A DNA stretch of 64,000 bases. Source: Companilactobacillus bobalius. Its GTDB lineage: Bacteria > Bacillota > Bacilli > Lactobacillales > Lactobacillaceae. The DNA is taken from contig NZ_LNUA01000032.1 in assembly GCF_009764355.1 (NCBI RefSeq), positions 558,001 through 622,000 on the forward strand, in the 5' to 3' direction. The notes below the pieces were generated by a model. It saw only the letters and a list, made by a program, of their open reading frames with translations, searched no databases and was not told where the DNA came from. The position numbers and the translations under genes are program-made. Positions 22,532 through 32,525 of this stretch are shown here, piece by piece. Position 1 is the stretch's first letter. Each line of letters opens with the position of its first letter.

Positions 22532-23408
22532 AATATATATGAGCCTGATAAAATCGTCCCATAACCTTGACAGTATCCGTGACACTGACAAACGCATGTG
22601 GATCCGAATTAATCATCGCGGTCTCTAAATCATGTAACTCAGCACGTGAGATAACTGTAAACAGAATTGTTTTCTCTTCATGTTTATAGGCGCCCTCGGC
22701 ATCATGCACAATCGTAATACCACGTCTCATTTCATTTTGAATCTGTGTAATAACATTCTTAGGTTTGGAAGTAACAATCATAACCTGAAGTTTCTGATCC
22801 TTGTTATAAATCATATCAATAACTTGACCATTGATAAAGATACTGACCGCACTATACAAAGCGTGCACCCAACCAAATAAGAAGCCAGCACAGGCAACGA
22901 TAAAGATATTAAACATAATATTAATCGTTCCCACACTCTTACCAGTTTTCTTACGCAAAATGATTCCTAAAATATCAATTCCACCAGTTGAAATACCATT
23001 TCTTAATGCCATCCCTGTACCAAATCCATTAGCTACAGCACCAAAAATTGCACACACCAACGGATCAGCAGTGATTTTGATTGGAGGCAACAAATGCATC
23101 ATCGTACTGGCCAAAGCAACCGCAATCACTGTAAAAACAGTAAACTTGTGATCAATTTTTCGCCAAGATAACACAAACAGTGGCGCATTCAATGCAAAAT
23201 ACATTACCGCTGTCGATAAATTAAATGGCAGCCAACGATGTGAAATTGTTGAAATCAGCTGAGCGGCACCAGTTACACCGGAACCATAAATCCCCCCCGG
23301 TGTCCAAAACATGTTAACCGCAACTGATACAGCAAAAGTTCCATTGCTCCGGGAACTTTGTCTGGATAAGTATTGATGTCTTTCGATCAACTTATCTAAT
23401 TCACCCAT
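22530..23408 (-). CDS. YitT family membrane protein (DUF161 + DUF2179)
   Basis: 292 residues. Five or six membrane helices in residues 20-200 (for example FTVFTVIAVALASTMMHLL), with family blocks GNGFGTGMALRNGISTGGID-like in the middle, then a cytoplasmic DUF2179 domain (QKLQVMIVTSKP, TIVHDAEGAYKHEEKTIL). Function of the family is not settled. AGGAGA precedes the ATG. Monocistronic. Confidence 0.85.
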   Translation of the reverse strand: MGELDKLIERHQYLSRQSSRSNGTFAVSVAVNMFWTPGGIYGSGVTGAAQLISTISHRWLPFNLSTAVMYFALNAPLFVLSWRKIDHKFTVFTVIAVALASTMMHLLPPIKITADPLVCAIFGAVANGFGTGMALRNGISTGGIDILGIILRKKTGKSVGTINIMFNIFIVACAGFLFGWVHALYSAVSIFINGQVIDMIYNKDQKLQVMIVTSKPKNVITQIQNEMRRGITIVHDAEGAYKHEEKTILFTVISRAELHDLETAMINSDPHAFVSVTDTVKVMGRFYQAHIY

Positions 23409-23475
23409 ACTAAAAGTTCTCCTAATTGTCTTAAGTTACCTAAACATATTAGCACAAATGATCAGAATTTTAGAT

Positions 23476-23994
23476 TTATTTACGATGTTTTTTAATAAAT
23501 TCCCCACGACCGCCGCTTTCTTCAAGTTCGTATCTTAGAGGATTCTTCTTGTAAAAGTCTTGGTGGTAGTCTTCAGCGTCATAAAATGGCTTAGCGGGAA
23601 GAATTTGAGTAACGATAGGATCATCAAATTCTCCAGACTTAGCTAAGTCCTCTTTAGATTTTTCAGCAATGGCTTTTTGTTCTTCATTAGCGTAATAAAT
23701 TACTGGGCGGTAGTTATCGCCACGATCCTGAAATTGACCCATAGCGTCAGTTGGATCAGCGACTTGCCAGTAAGTTTCAACTAATTGTTGGTAAGAAATA
23801 ACATCAGCGTCATAAAACCAATTCCTCGGCCTTCTTGATTCAATGAAATCAATGCTCCATAACCGTTCTTCTCGATTTTTCGTAAGGCCGCCAGTATAAC
23901 CAGAAATAACAGAAATAATACCAGGTTGTTGATCAAAGGGACTGACCATACACCAGAAACAGCCTCCAGCAAAAATTGCGGTTTCTTCTTTCAT
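23476..23994 (-). CDS. msrA: Peptide methionine sulfoxide reductase MsrA with a foreign internal block
   Basis: 172 residues. The catalytic GGCFWCM is at residues 10-16 and the C-terminal [18 protein letters not shown] is typical. The segment after GYTGG should carry the family block NPTYEQVxxGxTGHxEAV; instead residues of no MsrA similarity occupy about 23816-23885 with no change of length and no stop. In another frame of the same strand this block reads [20 protein letters not shown], the signature of GTP cyclohydrolase II (RibA). As written the enzyme would lack its substrate loop. Directly abuts msrB (stop and start adjacent). Confidence 0.85.
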   Translation of the reverse strand: MKEETAIFAGGCFWCMVSPFDQQPGIISVISGYTGGLTKNREERLWSIDFIESRRPRNWFYDADVISYQQLVETYWQVADPTDAMGQFQDRGDNYRPVIYYANEEQKAIAEKSKEDLAKSGEFDDPIVTQILPAKPFYDAEDYHQDFYKKNPLRYELEESGGRGEFIKKHRK

Positions 23995-24435
23995 TTATTC
24001 TGCATCTCCCTCTTCAACGTATTTCTTATAATCTGAGTATCCTTTTTCATCCATCTCATCATATGGAACAAACTTCAAGGCTGCAGAATTAATACAATAT
24101 CTCAATCCACCTAATTCTTGTGGACCATCAGTGAAAACATGTCCTAAATGAGAATCAGCATTTTCACTTCTTACTTCAGTTCTTTCTCTACTCAATCTTG
24201 TATCGCGTTTTTCCTTTAACTTAGCGATTGGTTCACTGAATGAAGGCCAACCACAACCAGCATCATACTTCTTAGCTGATGAAAACAAAGGTTCACCACT
24301 TGTGATATCAACGTAGATTCCTTTTTGATAAAAATCATCATACTTGCCACTAAAAGGACGTTCTGTTGCTGCATTTTGGGTTACATCTAATTCCTCACTA
24401 GATAAACCTTCTAAATTTTTCTTATACTCTGCCAT
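23995..24435 (-). CDS. msrB: Peptide methionine-R-sulfoxide reductase
   Basis: 146 residues. Motifs [35 protein letters not shown] and the catalytic Cys in [10 protein letters not shown] are present. The ATG at 24433-24435 follows AAGGAGTG; an upstream in-frame extension has no ribosome binding site. Forms an oxidative-damage repair operon with msrA. Confidence 0.93.
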   Translation of the reverse strand: MAEYKKNLEGLSSEELDVTQNAATERPFSGKYDDFYQKGIYVDITSGEPLFSSAKKYDAGCGWPSFSEPIAKLKEKRDTRLSRERTEVRSENADSHLGHVFTDGPQELGGLRYCINSAALKFVPYDEMDEKGYSDYKKYVEEGDAE

Positions 24436-24704
24436 AAAAAACACTCCTTCTCTATTACTACAGGTTCCAGTATAAACATCAGAAATATTAAATCTACAAA
24501 TATGCTCAAAAACATACTCCCGCAATCGGTTAGTTTGTTAAATTGCACACAATTTAAATAGTTTTCTAATATTGTTCTAAGTTTACAACAATAAACTATT
24601 ATATTGCAATGGAATATTCAGATATAAAAATACTTTAGAAAACATTCTCTCATCCGCGGACTTTACAATTTATTTATGAAAACAGAAATACTTTTAGTCA
24701 AAAC
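24436..24704. other. Intergenic region between msrB and aspS
   Basis: AT-rich, with the msrBA promoter (minus strand) near 24500-24620. No RNA gene or further coding region seen. Confidence 0.4.
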
Positions 24705-24750
24705 AAATAACCGCAATAATAATCTAAATTGATTATTACCACGGTTATTT
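24705..24750 (-). terminator. Probable terminator of hisS-aspS
   Basis: AAATAACCG and CGGTTATTT, with an inner AATAATAATC/GATTATTA pairing, form a long hairpin about 80 bp after the aspS stop codon. Confidence 0.55.
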
Positions 24751-24828
24751 TGATGTTTTTAGAGAACCATTGTTCCATTTTCAATTGTGGAAACGAGCTA
24801 CGAAAGGGTAACTCCCTTGCTTCGCTCT

Positions 24829-26598
24829 CTAGTCTTTTTTACTTACTTCAATACCTAAGTCATCCAATTGTTGTTTTGCAACTTCAAGTGGAGCGTGTGT
24901 CATTGGTTCTGTAGCATTTGAGTTCTTAGGGAACGCAATAACATCTCTGATGTTATCCTTACCTGAAAGAAGCATAGCAAATCTATCCAAACCAATAGCC
25001 AAACCACCATGTGGTGGACAACCATATTGCAAGGCATCTAGTAGGAAGCCAAATTGTTCATAAGCTTTTTCTTTGGTGAAGTTCAAGGCTTTAAGCATCT
25101 TCTCTTGAATCTTGTAATCGTGAATACGGATTGATCCACCACCAAGCTCATAACCATTCAAGACAATATCATAACTTTGAGCATAGGCTTTATGAGGATC
25201 TTCACCATCGTTTAGATAATGAACATCTTCTTCATTTGGCATTGTGAATGGATGGTGAGCGGCAGTCCAACGTTGAATTCCTTCGTCATATTCGAATAAT
25301 GGCCAGTTAACAACCCAGATAAAGGCAAATTCATTTGGATCATATAAGTGTTGTTCCTTGGCAATAGCTTTTCTCAAGTAACCTAAAGCGTCAGCAACAA
25401 CTTTCTTCTTATCAGCAACAAATAGTACTAAGTCATTATTTTCAAGGCCTAGACGGTCAACAAGAGCATCTTTGTGATCCTTAATAAACTTAGATACACC
25501 ACCAGTCATATCATCGTCATTGTACTTGAACCATGCAAGTCCCTTAGCACCAAAACGTTTGATATATTCTTGATAGCTTTCAATATTCTTACGTGAATAC
25601 TTGTCAGCAGCATCTTTAACAACAATAGCTTTAACTTGACCACCATTATCAATAGTATTCTTGAAGACTTTGAATTCTGTATCTTTCAAAACATCATTCA
25701 AATTTTGTAGTTCCATACCAAAACGAACATCGGGCTTATCTGAACCATAACGGTCCATAGCATCGTCCCAGTCAATTCTTGGGAATGGAGTCTTAACTTC
25801 AATACCCTTTTCATCCTTCATAACACGGGCAATAAGTCCTTCAGTAACAGTTTGAATTTCTTTCTTGTTCATGAATGAAGTTTCAATATCAATTTGTGTA
25901 AATTCTGGTTGACGATCACCACGAAGGTCCTCATCACGGAAACAATGAGCCAATTGGAAGTAACGGTCAAAGCCACCGACCATCAATAATTGTTTGAACA
26001 ATTGTGGTGATTGTGGAAGTGCAAAGAAACGTCCAGGGTAAACACGTGAAGGAACAAGGTAATCACGAGCACCTTCTGGTGTTGATGGTGTTAGATTTGG
26101 TGTTTCGATATCAATAAAACCATTTTCATATAGGTATTCATTAACTGAATGCTTGATTTGAGCACGAGTTCTGATTGCCTTTTGCATTTCAGGTCTACGT
26201 AAATCAAGATAACGATACTTTAATTTAGTTTCTTCAGATGAGTCGATACCATCTTTGATTTCAAATGGTGGTGTCAATGATTTGTTAAGAATTTCAACTT
26301 TTTCAACGACAACTTCAACTTTACCGGTTGTCATATCATCATTTGTAGCACCTTCACCACGAAGTCTAACTGTACCGATAACATTGATAACATATTCTGA
26401 TCTCAATGTTTCAGCTACATCAAGTACATCTTGATGATCTGTATTAAATACTAATTGAACAATCCCCTTATAATCTCTTAGGTCAACGAAAACTAGTCCA
26501 CCTAAATCACGGCGACGTTGAACCCAACCGTCTAGAGAAACTTTTTGACCAACATACTTTTCAGTAATGTTGCCACAATAATCTGTTCTTTCTTCCAT
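24829..26598 (-). CDS. aspS: Aspartyl-tRNA synthetase
   Basis: 589 residues, class IIb. N-terminal OB anticodon-binding domain ([20 protein letters not shown]), flipping loop and motif 2 ([18 protein letters not shown]), GAD insertion domain, motif 3 ([13 protein letters not shown]). Charges tRNA-Asp. Begins 3 bp after hisS and is controlled by the same T-box leader. Confidence 0.97.
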   Translation of the reverse strand: MEERTDYCGNITEKYVGQKVSLDGWVQRRRDLGGLVFVDLRDYKGIVQLVFNTDHQDVLDVAETLRSEYVINVIGTVRLRGEGATNDDMTTGKVEVVVEKVEILNKSLTPPFEIKDGIDSSEETKLKYRYLDLRRPEMQKAIRTRAQIKHSVNEYLYENGFIDIETPNLTPSTPEGARDYLVPSRVYPGRFFALPQSPQLFKQLLMVGGFDRYFQLAHCFRDEDLRGDRQPEFTQIDIETSFMNKKEIQTVTEGLIARVMKDEKGIEVKTPFPRIDWDDAMDRYGSDKPDVRFGMELQNLNDVLKDTEFKVFKNTIDNGGQVKAIVVKDAADKYSRKNIESYQEYIKRFGAKGLAWFKYNDDDMTGGVSKFIKDHKDALVDRLGLENNDLVLFVADKKKVVADALGYLRKAIAKEQHLYDPNEFAFIWVVNWPLFEYDEGIQRWTAAHHPFTMPNEEDVHYLNDGEDPHKAYAQSYDIVLNGYELGGGSIRIHDYKIQEKMLKALNFTKEKAYEQFGFLLDALQYGCPPHGGLAIGLDRFAMLLSGKDNIRDVIAFPKNSNATEPMTHAPLEVAKQQLDDLGIEVSKKD

Positions 26599-26600
26599 GT

Positions 26601-27872
26601 TTATCCCTCGATTTTTTTCAATTCTTCGGCTAAGTTTTCTAATGATACGCTGACTTGTTCGCCAGTTGCCATATTTTTAACATTGGCTGTATCATTTTCT
26701 AACTCTGTATCACCAATAGTTACAGTGTATTTAGCATTCAAATTATTGGCTGTCTTGAATTGAGCTTTGATTTTTCTTTGTAGATAATCTTTATCTGCAA
26801 CAAAACCTGCTTTACGCAAGTTAGAAAGAATCTTCACTGAAGCACGTTCAGCTTTGTCCCCAATTGTTACTAAGTAAACATCCAAATCATTTTGACTAGG
26901 AATGTCTTCGTCCTTAAGCAACAACATTAAACGTTCCACACCAAGTCCAAATCCGATACCTGGTGTTTCTGGTCCACCAAGTTCTTCAACAAGGCCATTG
27001 TAACGACCACCAGCCAAAACAGTGATTTCTTTGTTGTCGAATGCAGGATCAGTTACCATGAATTCAAAAATAGTATGGTTATAATAATCAAGTCCACGAA
27101 CCATTGTTGGATCAATTTCGTAATTTACATCAAGATCATCCAATAATGATTGTAGATATTCAAAGCGTTCCTTAGAAGCATCATTCAAATAGTCCAAGAT
27201 AGATGGTGCATTAGCAACAATTTTCTTATCTTCTGCATCCTTGCTATCAAGAATACGTAATGGATTCTTTTCCAAACGAACTTTCGAGTCATCGCTCAAT
27301 TGGTCTTTAAATGGTGTGAAGTAGTCGACTAAAGCTTTATGATAAGCTGCACGTGACTCTGGATCTCCTAATGAGTTCAAAGCCACCTTCAAATTCTTGA
27401 TTCCTAAACGATTCAAGAACTCTAGACCTACAGTAATAATTTCAGCATCTAATTCAGGAGAATCTGAACCAAAAGCTTCAACCCCAATTTGATGGAATTG
27501 ACGTTGACGACCAGATTGTGGACGTTCATATCTAAACATTGGACCCTTGTACCAAACTTTGTAAGGTTTGATATGAAATGGTAATAATAACTTATTTTCA
27601 ACATAAGCACGAACAACACCGGCTGTTCCCTCAGGTCTCAAAGCAATATGTCTATCTCCTTTATCTTTAAAGTCATACATTTCTTTTGAAACGATATCAG
27701 ATGTATCACCTGACGAACGTTCAAAAACTTCATATGATTCAAAGATTGGTGTTCTGATTTCAGAAAAACGATACTTATTAAAAGTATCTTGGGCAACAGA
27801 TTCTACATATTGCCATTTTTCTGATTCTCCAGGCAAAATGTCCATTGTCCCTTTTGGTTTTTGATAACGCAT
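26601..27872 (-). CDS. hisS: Histidyl-tRNA synthetase
   Basis: 423 residues, class IIa. [15 protein letters not shown] start, [16 protein letters not shown] (motif 2 region), the histidine motifs [12 protein letters not shown] and [13 protein letters not shown], and a C-terminal anticodon-binding domain. AAGGAGGA ribosome binding site. First gene of hisS-aspS. Confidence 0.97.
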   Translation of the reverse strand: MRYQKPKGTMDILPGESEKWQYVESVAQDTFNKYRFSEIRTPIFESYEVFERSSGDTSDIVSKEMYDFKDKGDRHIALRPEGTAGVVRAYVENKLLLPFHIKPYKVWYKGPMFRYERPQSGRQRQFHQIGVEAFGSDSPELDAEIITVGLEFLNRLGIKNLKVALNSLGDPESRAAYHKALVDYFTPFKDQLSDDSKVRLEKNPLRILDSKDAEDKKIVANAPSILDYLNDASKERFEYLQSLLDDLDVNYEIDPTMVRGLDYYNHTIFEFMVTDPAFDNKEITVLAGGRYNGLVEELGGPETPGIGFGLGVERLMLLLKDEDIPSQNDLDVYLVTIGDKAERASVKILSNLRKAGFVADKDYLQRKIKAQFKTANNLNAKYTVTIGDTELENDTANVKNMATGEQVSVSLENLAEELKKIEG

Positions 27873-27887
27873 AAAATCCTCCTTAAT

Positions 27888-28090
27888 AAAAAAACACCCC
27901 TGTCTAATTCAGACAAGGGTGCTCTTTTGCACGGTACCACCTAGTATTTTTGCTGCAGTTAACGCCTGCCAAACGATTAGAAACGTCACGCAATCAATTA
28001 CTATCTGTTCTCAGCAGCCAGATTCTCTGTAAGGTAATTATCTGATTTCGAATATATTTATAAACTATCCGAAATAGCCTTTAAAGTCAA
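27888..28090 (-). promoter_or_regulatory. T-box leader of hisS-aspS
   Basis: The core AGGTGGTACCGTG lies at 27930-27942 (minus strand), followed by a terminator stem (ACACCCTTGTCTG type paired with its complement, then seven T) at about 27889-27923. I could not settle from sequence alone whether the specifier is for histidine or aspartate. Confidence 0.88.
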
Positions 28091-28247
28091 GGTAGATTTG
28101 GAATTTATTGGGAATATGTGAAAAATTATTCCCTCTTCTACGAAGTTTTTCCAAAAAATTCACATTGTATCTTTCAAGTTAGCGCTTTTTTCAGTAATAT
28201 ATACATATAGTAGTATCGGTAAATTAGACTACAAAGGAATCAGTTAA

Positions 28248-29540
28248 ATGAAAAAAATAATTAAATTATTCATTAAAAACCGGATTCTTGTTGCTATTTT
28301 GTTATTACTTGCCTTGTCGAGTTGGTCAACGGTTGCTTTAGCTAGTGCTAACTCGGTCGTCGTTCAGTCGAACTCAGTTAATGTTCGTGTTGGACCCGGA
28401 CTTGCCTACGCTAATATGGGTCAAGTTAAAAAAGGTGACAAACTAGCTATCCTAGCTGAAAAAAACAAATGGTATCAAGTAAGATTATCCGGAGATAAAA
28501 TCGGCTGGATTGCCAGCTGGCTAATTGATAATACCGAAGTAAGTTCAGCCACTAATAAAGTGGGCATTGTCAAAGTACCGAACACAACTGTTTTCAAAAA
28601 TGCAGATGCTAATAGTAACGTTCTCGGAACAATCGAACAATCGGAGAAGGTTACTATCATGTATCAAGAACAAGATTGGACACAGATCTTGTATAACGGT
28701 ACTGCTGGTTGGGTTAAATCCAACTTTATCCAAGGAACTCAGAAAACTTCTGGATCCTCAAATACTTCTGATAATGATATTAAGACAGTGACTGTCACAC
28801 AACCAAATACTAAAGTTAGAATTGAGCCAGATCAAAATGGACGTGTTGTTAAATCCGTTAAAGTTGGTAAGAAATTCGACTATTTAAGTAAAGATGGCAA
28901 ATGGTACAAAGTCCGTGATTCTGATGGTACTGTTGGTTATGTTGCCAGTTGGGTTGTAACTATTTCAGGAACTAAGAGTGCCGTTAAATCAGCAGCTACA
29001 AATATTTCTGAAGCTACAATCGTTTTGGATCCTGGTCATGGTGGCAACGACTCTGGTGCTGAATCAAAGAAAGACACATTTGAAAAGAACTTTACTCTCA
29101 AATATGCCAAAGCCATTAAACAACAACTTGAAAAAACTGGTGCTCGTGTTGTCATGACTCGTTCCGGTGATGATAGTAAATCACTTGGTGAACGTGCCCG
29201 TCTCTCCAGCAAGATTCAAGCCGATGCTTTTATCAGTTTGCATTTTGATTCTAGTGCCCAAGCTAATTCTGGCTCTGGCGTCACAACTTATTACTATAAT
29301 CACAATAAAGATGGTAAATTGGCTGATGACATTAATAGTCAATTGAAGGGCTTGTCTATTGGCAGTCGTGGTACTGCTCAAAAGGATTTGTATGTTTTGC
29401 ATTATAACAGTCAACCTTCTATCTTAATCGAACTAGGTTATATCAACTCAACCAGTGACTATAAGTACATTAATTCTGATAAATACCGTGAACAAGTGGC
29501 CCAAGATGTCACAAATGGTTTAAAAGAATATTTCAAATAA
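28248..29540 (+). CDS. N-acetylmuramoyl-L-alanine amidase with three SH3b domains
   Basis: 430 residues. Signal peptide with core ILVAILLLLALSSW and cleavage near ALAS-AN. Three bacterial SH3 wall-binding domains (about 36-95, 105-165, 178-237; each has NVRVGPG- or KVRIEPD-like starts and a GWI/GWV/GYVASW end). An Amidase_3 Zn domain follows (VLDPGHGGNDSGA, EKNFTLKYA, ISLHFDSSAQ, ILIELGYINS) with the metal ligands and catalytic Glu. Cuts the amide bond between MurNAc and the stem peptide, so it acts in wall turnover or daughter-cell separation. Confidence 0.95.
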   Translation: MKKIIKLFIKNRILVAILLLLALSSWSTVALASANSVVVQSNSVNVRVGPGLAYANMGQVKKGDKLAILAEKNKWYQVRLSGDKIGWIASWLIDNTEVSSATNKVGIVKVPNTTVFKNADANSNVLGTIEQSEKVTIMYQEQDWTQILYNGTAGWVKSNFIQGTQKTSGSSNTSDNDIKTVTVTQPNTKVRIEPDQNGRVVKSVKVGKKFDYLSKDGKWYKVRDSDGTVGYVASWVVTISGTKSAVKSAATNISEATIVLDPGHGGNDSGAESKKDTFEKNFTLKYAKAIKQQLEKTGARVVMTRSGDDSKSLGERARLSSKIQADAFISLHFDSSAQANSGSGVTTYYYNHNKDGKLADDINSQLKGLSIGSRGTAQKDLYVLHYNSQPSILIELGYINSTSDYKYINSDKYREQVAQDVTNGLKEYFK

Positions 29541-29550
29541 ATTAAAAAGA

Positions 29551-29590
29551 AAGCTCTTTCAATCTAATTAATGATTGAGAGAGTTTTTTT
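29551..29590 (+). terminator. Amidase terminator
   Basis: AAGCTCTTTCAATC and GATTGAGAGAGTT stem with a TAATTAAT loop, followed by T7. Confidence 0.75.
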
Positions 29591-29626
29591 GGTATAGTAA
29601 AAGAAAACACTAAAGAAGACATCAAA

Positions 29627-30145
29627 ATGAAAATATACTTAATTCGCCACTCAGAACCAGATTTTTCCCAAGTCGATGCTGCAGGTTACACAGGATTAGC
29701 ACGTGACCTCACCAGATTGACGCCAAAAGGTATCGAGATTGCTGACAAAGCTGCGCAAGACCCTGCTTTTAATGAAATTCAAATGTTACTGATCTCCCCT
29801 TACACTCGAACTATGCAGACAGCACAAGAGATTTTAAAATATCATCAAATTCCCAACCAAGTCGAACTGTTACTTCATGAATGGCGTCCTGATAAATCTG
29901 GTAAAATGGATGTCACTGAAAAACAGCTAGCTTTAGCTTACAAAGATTATTTAAATGGCACTCACAAATCAGATTTGGACTTTGAAACACGTGAGGAAGT
30001 TAAATCAATCTTCAACTGAGTAGCCAATTGTTTAACGGCTAAATCCTCTTGCATCGGCTGTGTTACTCATGGTGGCGTGATGACTCAATACACAGGTGAC
30101 CGCATGACTCCTTTCTGCGGAATTTACGAAATTAATTACAAGTAA
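29627..30145 (+). pseudogene. Histidine phosphatase (phosphoglycerate mutase-like), in-frame stop
   Basis: 173 codons. The phosphohistidine motif IRHSEPD is at residues 5-11, LISPYTRTMQTA follows and the C-terminal second histidine is in GCVTHGGVM. A TGA at codon 131 lies in a block of about 50 bp (30001-30053) that replaces the segment seen as IDRVSSVLDKYKDKYD in the paralogue 400 bp downstream; spacing is conserved. Read on the other strand the block is an open frame (MQEDLAVKQLATQLKIDL). Likely a sequence error in an otherwise working gene. Confidence 0.85.
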
Positions 30146-30209
30146 GTCATTTAATATAATTTTAATTTTGTTATAATACCTTTAATGAATCACTGAGGGG
30201 ACCTTTTAT

Positions 30210-30512
30210 ATGCGTAATTTTAAAAACTTACTAACTAAAAAAAGCACCGCTGAATTGTATGATCAAGATGGCAAATTGCCTAAGTTATTCAGAACTTATA
30301 ATAAACGACAATATTTTGAATTATTTATCGGTTTGGCTACATTGATGATTCGAGGAGTTGGAATCTTATTTCTAGTCGCTTCTCTACTGGATCTTTATGT
30401 CTTTTCCTACGTACTGAACGTTCGAAACCTTGACACCGGTAAAACCTTTCTCATGGACAAACCTGAATGGAAGAAATATCGTCAACAGTACAAAAAAATA
30501 ACTGAAGAATAA
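30210..30512 (+). CDS. Small membrane protein of unknown function
   Basis: 100 residues, one long or two short membrane helices in residues 41-72 (LFIGLATLMIRGVGILFLVASL), with charged ends. GAGGGGACC ribosome binding site. Sits between two histidine phosphatase paralogues and 13 bp upstream of the second. No family recognised. Confidence 0.65.
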   Translation: MRNFKNLLTKKSTAELYDQDGKLPKLFRTYNKRQYFELFIGLATLMIRGVGILFLVASLLDLYVFSYVLNVRNLDTGKTFLMDKPEWKKYRQQYKKITEE

Positions 30513-30525
30513 GGAGTAATTTCTT

Positions 30526-31053
30526 ATGAAAGTTTATTTAATTCGTCATTCAGAAACAGATTTTTCACAGGTCGATAGTCATAACTACGTTGGTTATGGT
30601 CGTGACCTTAGCCGTATCACACCTAATGGTATTAAAATTGCTCAAAATGCTGCTAAGAATCCAATTTTCAATGATATCCAACTACTTTTAATTTCTCCAT
30701 ATACTCGAACGATGGAAACAGCTTTAGAAATAGTCAAACAACATCCCACTATTCCTACACAAGTAGAATTATTACTTCACGAATGGCGTCCTGATAAGCC
30801 CGGTCGAAAATTAGAAAATTACGAACAATTGAAACAAATTCATAATGATTATCTAAATGGTACTCATTTATCAGGTTTCGACTATGAAACAGGTCCAGAA
30901 ATAATTGATCGTGTTAGTTCAGTACTCGACAAGTATAAAGATAAATATGATTGCATTGGTTGTGTTACCCATGGTCAAGTTATTCGCTGGATGACAGGTA
31001 TGGATATGACTTCCAGCATACCGTACTGTGGTATTTATCAAATAAATTACTAA
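30526..31053 (+). CDS. Histidine phosphatase family protein
   Basis: 175 residues. IRHSETDFSQVD (phosphohistidine), LLISPYTRTMETALEI (Arg) and CVTHGQVIRW (second His) are all present. About 60 percent similar by eye to the disrupted copy at 29627-30145, so this is a tandem duplication with one small membrane gene between. Substrate unknown; such short forms are often called phosphoglycerate mutase but dephosphorylate varied compounds. Confidence 0.9.
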   Translation: MKVYLIRHSETDFSQVDSHNYVGYGRDLSRITPNGIKIAQNAAKNPIFNDIQLLLISPYTRTMETALEIVKQHPTIPTQVELLLHEWRPDKPGRKLENYEQLKQIHNDYLNGTHLSGFDYETGPEIIDRVSSVLDKYKDKYDCIGCVTHGQVIRWMTGMDMTSSIPYCGIYQINY

Positions 31054-31062
31054 TAATGCAAA

Positions 31063-31138
31063 ACAGCATCTATTTAGGATAAAATGCACTCGCACAAAAA
31101 TTAACGATTCTGTTTCAAAGCTCCTAAATAGATGCTGT
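31063..31138. terminator. 17-bp perfect inverted repeat with a 42-nt loop between convergent genes
   Basis: ACAGCATCTATTTAGGA (31063-31079) and its exact complement TCCTAAATAGATGCTGT (31122-31138) followed by ATTTTTATT. Position suggests a two-way terminator, but the loop is unusually long for that; an imported element or small RNA is possible. Confidence 0.5.
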
Positions 31139-31159
31139 ATTTTTATTCAAAAAAACTAT

Positions 31160-31612
31160 TTACTCGTTTGTACTAGTGTGAATACAACTACTCAATACTA
31201 ATCTAATTTCCTCTAAATCATCTTTCTTCAATTGATCAGCCTCTTTAATCTTTTTCATTAATTCTGACAATTGGTTTCTTTCTGATTCATTGTCTAAATC
31301 TAATTCATGTCCATTTTGACGTAAGAAGAAATCCAAAGCCACTAAGGCCGTCTGTTGATTGTATTTCTCAAAAATATCATCACAGATCATTGTGCAAATT
31401 AAGTGTGTTGCATAGAGTTCCAAATCGTTAAACTGATTTAAAAATTCAAGATTACTCTTTAATCTTTTTTCACTAAAAACAATCTCATCGCCAGATTCAA
31501 TTTGTAAATGCAATGCCACAATTTGATCATACGTTAATTTTACTAATTCAGTATCCAAAGATATATCCTCATTATCTATATTTTTTATTAGAATAACACA
31601 TTCCCTAAGCAT
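31160..31612 (-). CDS. Doc/Fic-family-like protein lacking the catalytic motif
   Basis: 150 residues. The helical pattern matches Doc (death on curing) proteins: KLTYDQIVALHLQI near the start, LYATHLICTMICDDIF in the middle and TALVALDFFLRQNGHEL after it. Where Doc has the H-x-F-x-[DN]-G-N-K-R signature, this protein has DDIFEKYNQQT, so the catalytic His and the GNKR nucleotide loop are gone. Either an inactive relative with a binding role or a decayed toxin. The ATG overlaps the end of the GNAT gene upstream by 8 nt, so the two are translationally coupled. Confidence 0.6.
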   Translation of the reverse strand: MLRECVILIKNIDNEDISLDTELVKLTYDQIVALHLQIESGDEIVFSEKRLKSNLEFLNQFNDLELYATHLICTMICDDIFEKYNQQTALVALDFFLRQNGHELDLDNESERNQLSELMKKIKEADQLKKDDLEEIRLVLSSCIHTSTNE

Positions 31613-32468
31613 GTGATAGCAATGGAAACATCAACTTCTTATCAGAAAATAAATTTTCAGCAGTACGATAAACAAATAAAGTTTCATCATTTTCTTCACG
31701 TACATGAAATTGCAAATCCTTGATTACTGGTGTGAAGCCTAACTGAACAGTCGTTTCTTTACTAACTAATTGACTCAAAATAGCTTGTAATGAATGTTGT
31801 GTCGAGCCAAAAACATCCCAACACGTAAAAATCGATTCATCCTGTTCTGCCACCACTATAACCTGATTTCGTTCAGAATAATATAGATTATTTCTTAGAA
31901 AACCATCACAATAAAACATCAATAGACCGTAATTATCATCCATTGAAAAAGCAGAATATGGATTCGATTGCTTATAAAAGAGCTGTAACAATTTCCTATC
32001 AGAATTACTTTTCATACTCAACCGGCGAAAGTCTCCAGCAGTTGGCTGAACAGTTATCTGGCGCTGATACTCTTTGGCTTCAATAAAATCGAATTTAGGA
32101 TAAAAATCTAATACCGAATCATTAGCAAAAAGATAAATTGCATCAACTTTAGACTTCCAATCACCCAACACAGTCTTTATCAGCTTCCTAGATAAGCCCT
32201 GATACCGATACTTCTCGTTAGTCATAACCGTTCCAATTTGAAGATACTGTCTTCTTTGTCCTCTCCAAGAAAAGTCCATCAAATTTACTGAAACATTAGC
32301 TACCACTTGATTATGATCAACTATACAGTATGGAATATAATTATTTGACCAATACCCTTTTTTATACCAATCCTGAAAAGATAAATCAAAAGTTGACTTA
32401 GCCAAATCCATAAAACTATTTCTCAACGGCAAATCATCTCGCACTTGCCTAATCAATTGATAAGTCAT
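31605..32468 (-). CDS. GNAT family N-acetyltransferase
   Basis: 287 residues. The acetyl-CoA loop is seen in IGTVMTNEKYRYQGLSRKLI, with the usual beta strands before it (VVANVSVNLMDF). A C-terminal extension of about 150 residues resembles the Eis-like tandem-GNAT type. The ATG at 32466-32468 is chosen because TTGGAGGATAAA is its ribosome binding site. Coupled to the Doc-like gene downstream. Substrate unknown. Confidence 0.8.
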   Translation of the reverse strand: MTYQLIRQVRDDLPLRNSFMDLAKSTFDLSFQDWYKKGYWSNNYIPYCIVDHNQVVANVSVNLMDFSWRGQRRQYLQIGTVMTNEKYRYQGLSRKLIKTVLGDWKSKVDAIYLFANDSVLDFYPKFDFIEAKEYQRQITVQPTAGDFRRLSMKSNSDRKLLQLFYKQSNPYSAFSMDDNYGLLMFYCDGFLRNNLYYSERNQVIVVAEQDESIFTCWDVFGSTQHSLQAILSQLVSKETTVQLGFTPVIKDLQFHVREENDETLFVYRTAENLFSDKKLMFPLLSHA

Positions 32469-32488
32469 TTTATCCTCCAAAAAATAAA

Positions 32489-32520
32489 AAACTCGACCAA
32501 TTCAAGATCAGTCGAGATTT
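32489..32520. terminator. Terminator between HAD gene and GNAT gene
   Basis: AAATCTCGAC and GTCGAGTTTTTT arms on the minus strand; terminates rel-dtd-HAD. Confidence 0.65.
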
Positions 32521-32525
32521 TATAT

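Noticed and set aside
23781..23972. Minus-strand 63-residue gene inside msrA
   Set aside because: It is the second frame of msrA combined with the RibA-like block, not a separate gene.
24729..24914. Plus-strand 61-residue open frame at the end of aspS
   Set aside because: Overlaps the aspS terminator and coding end; no ribosome binding site.
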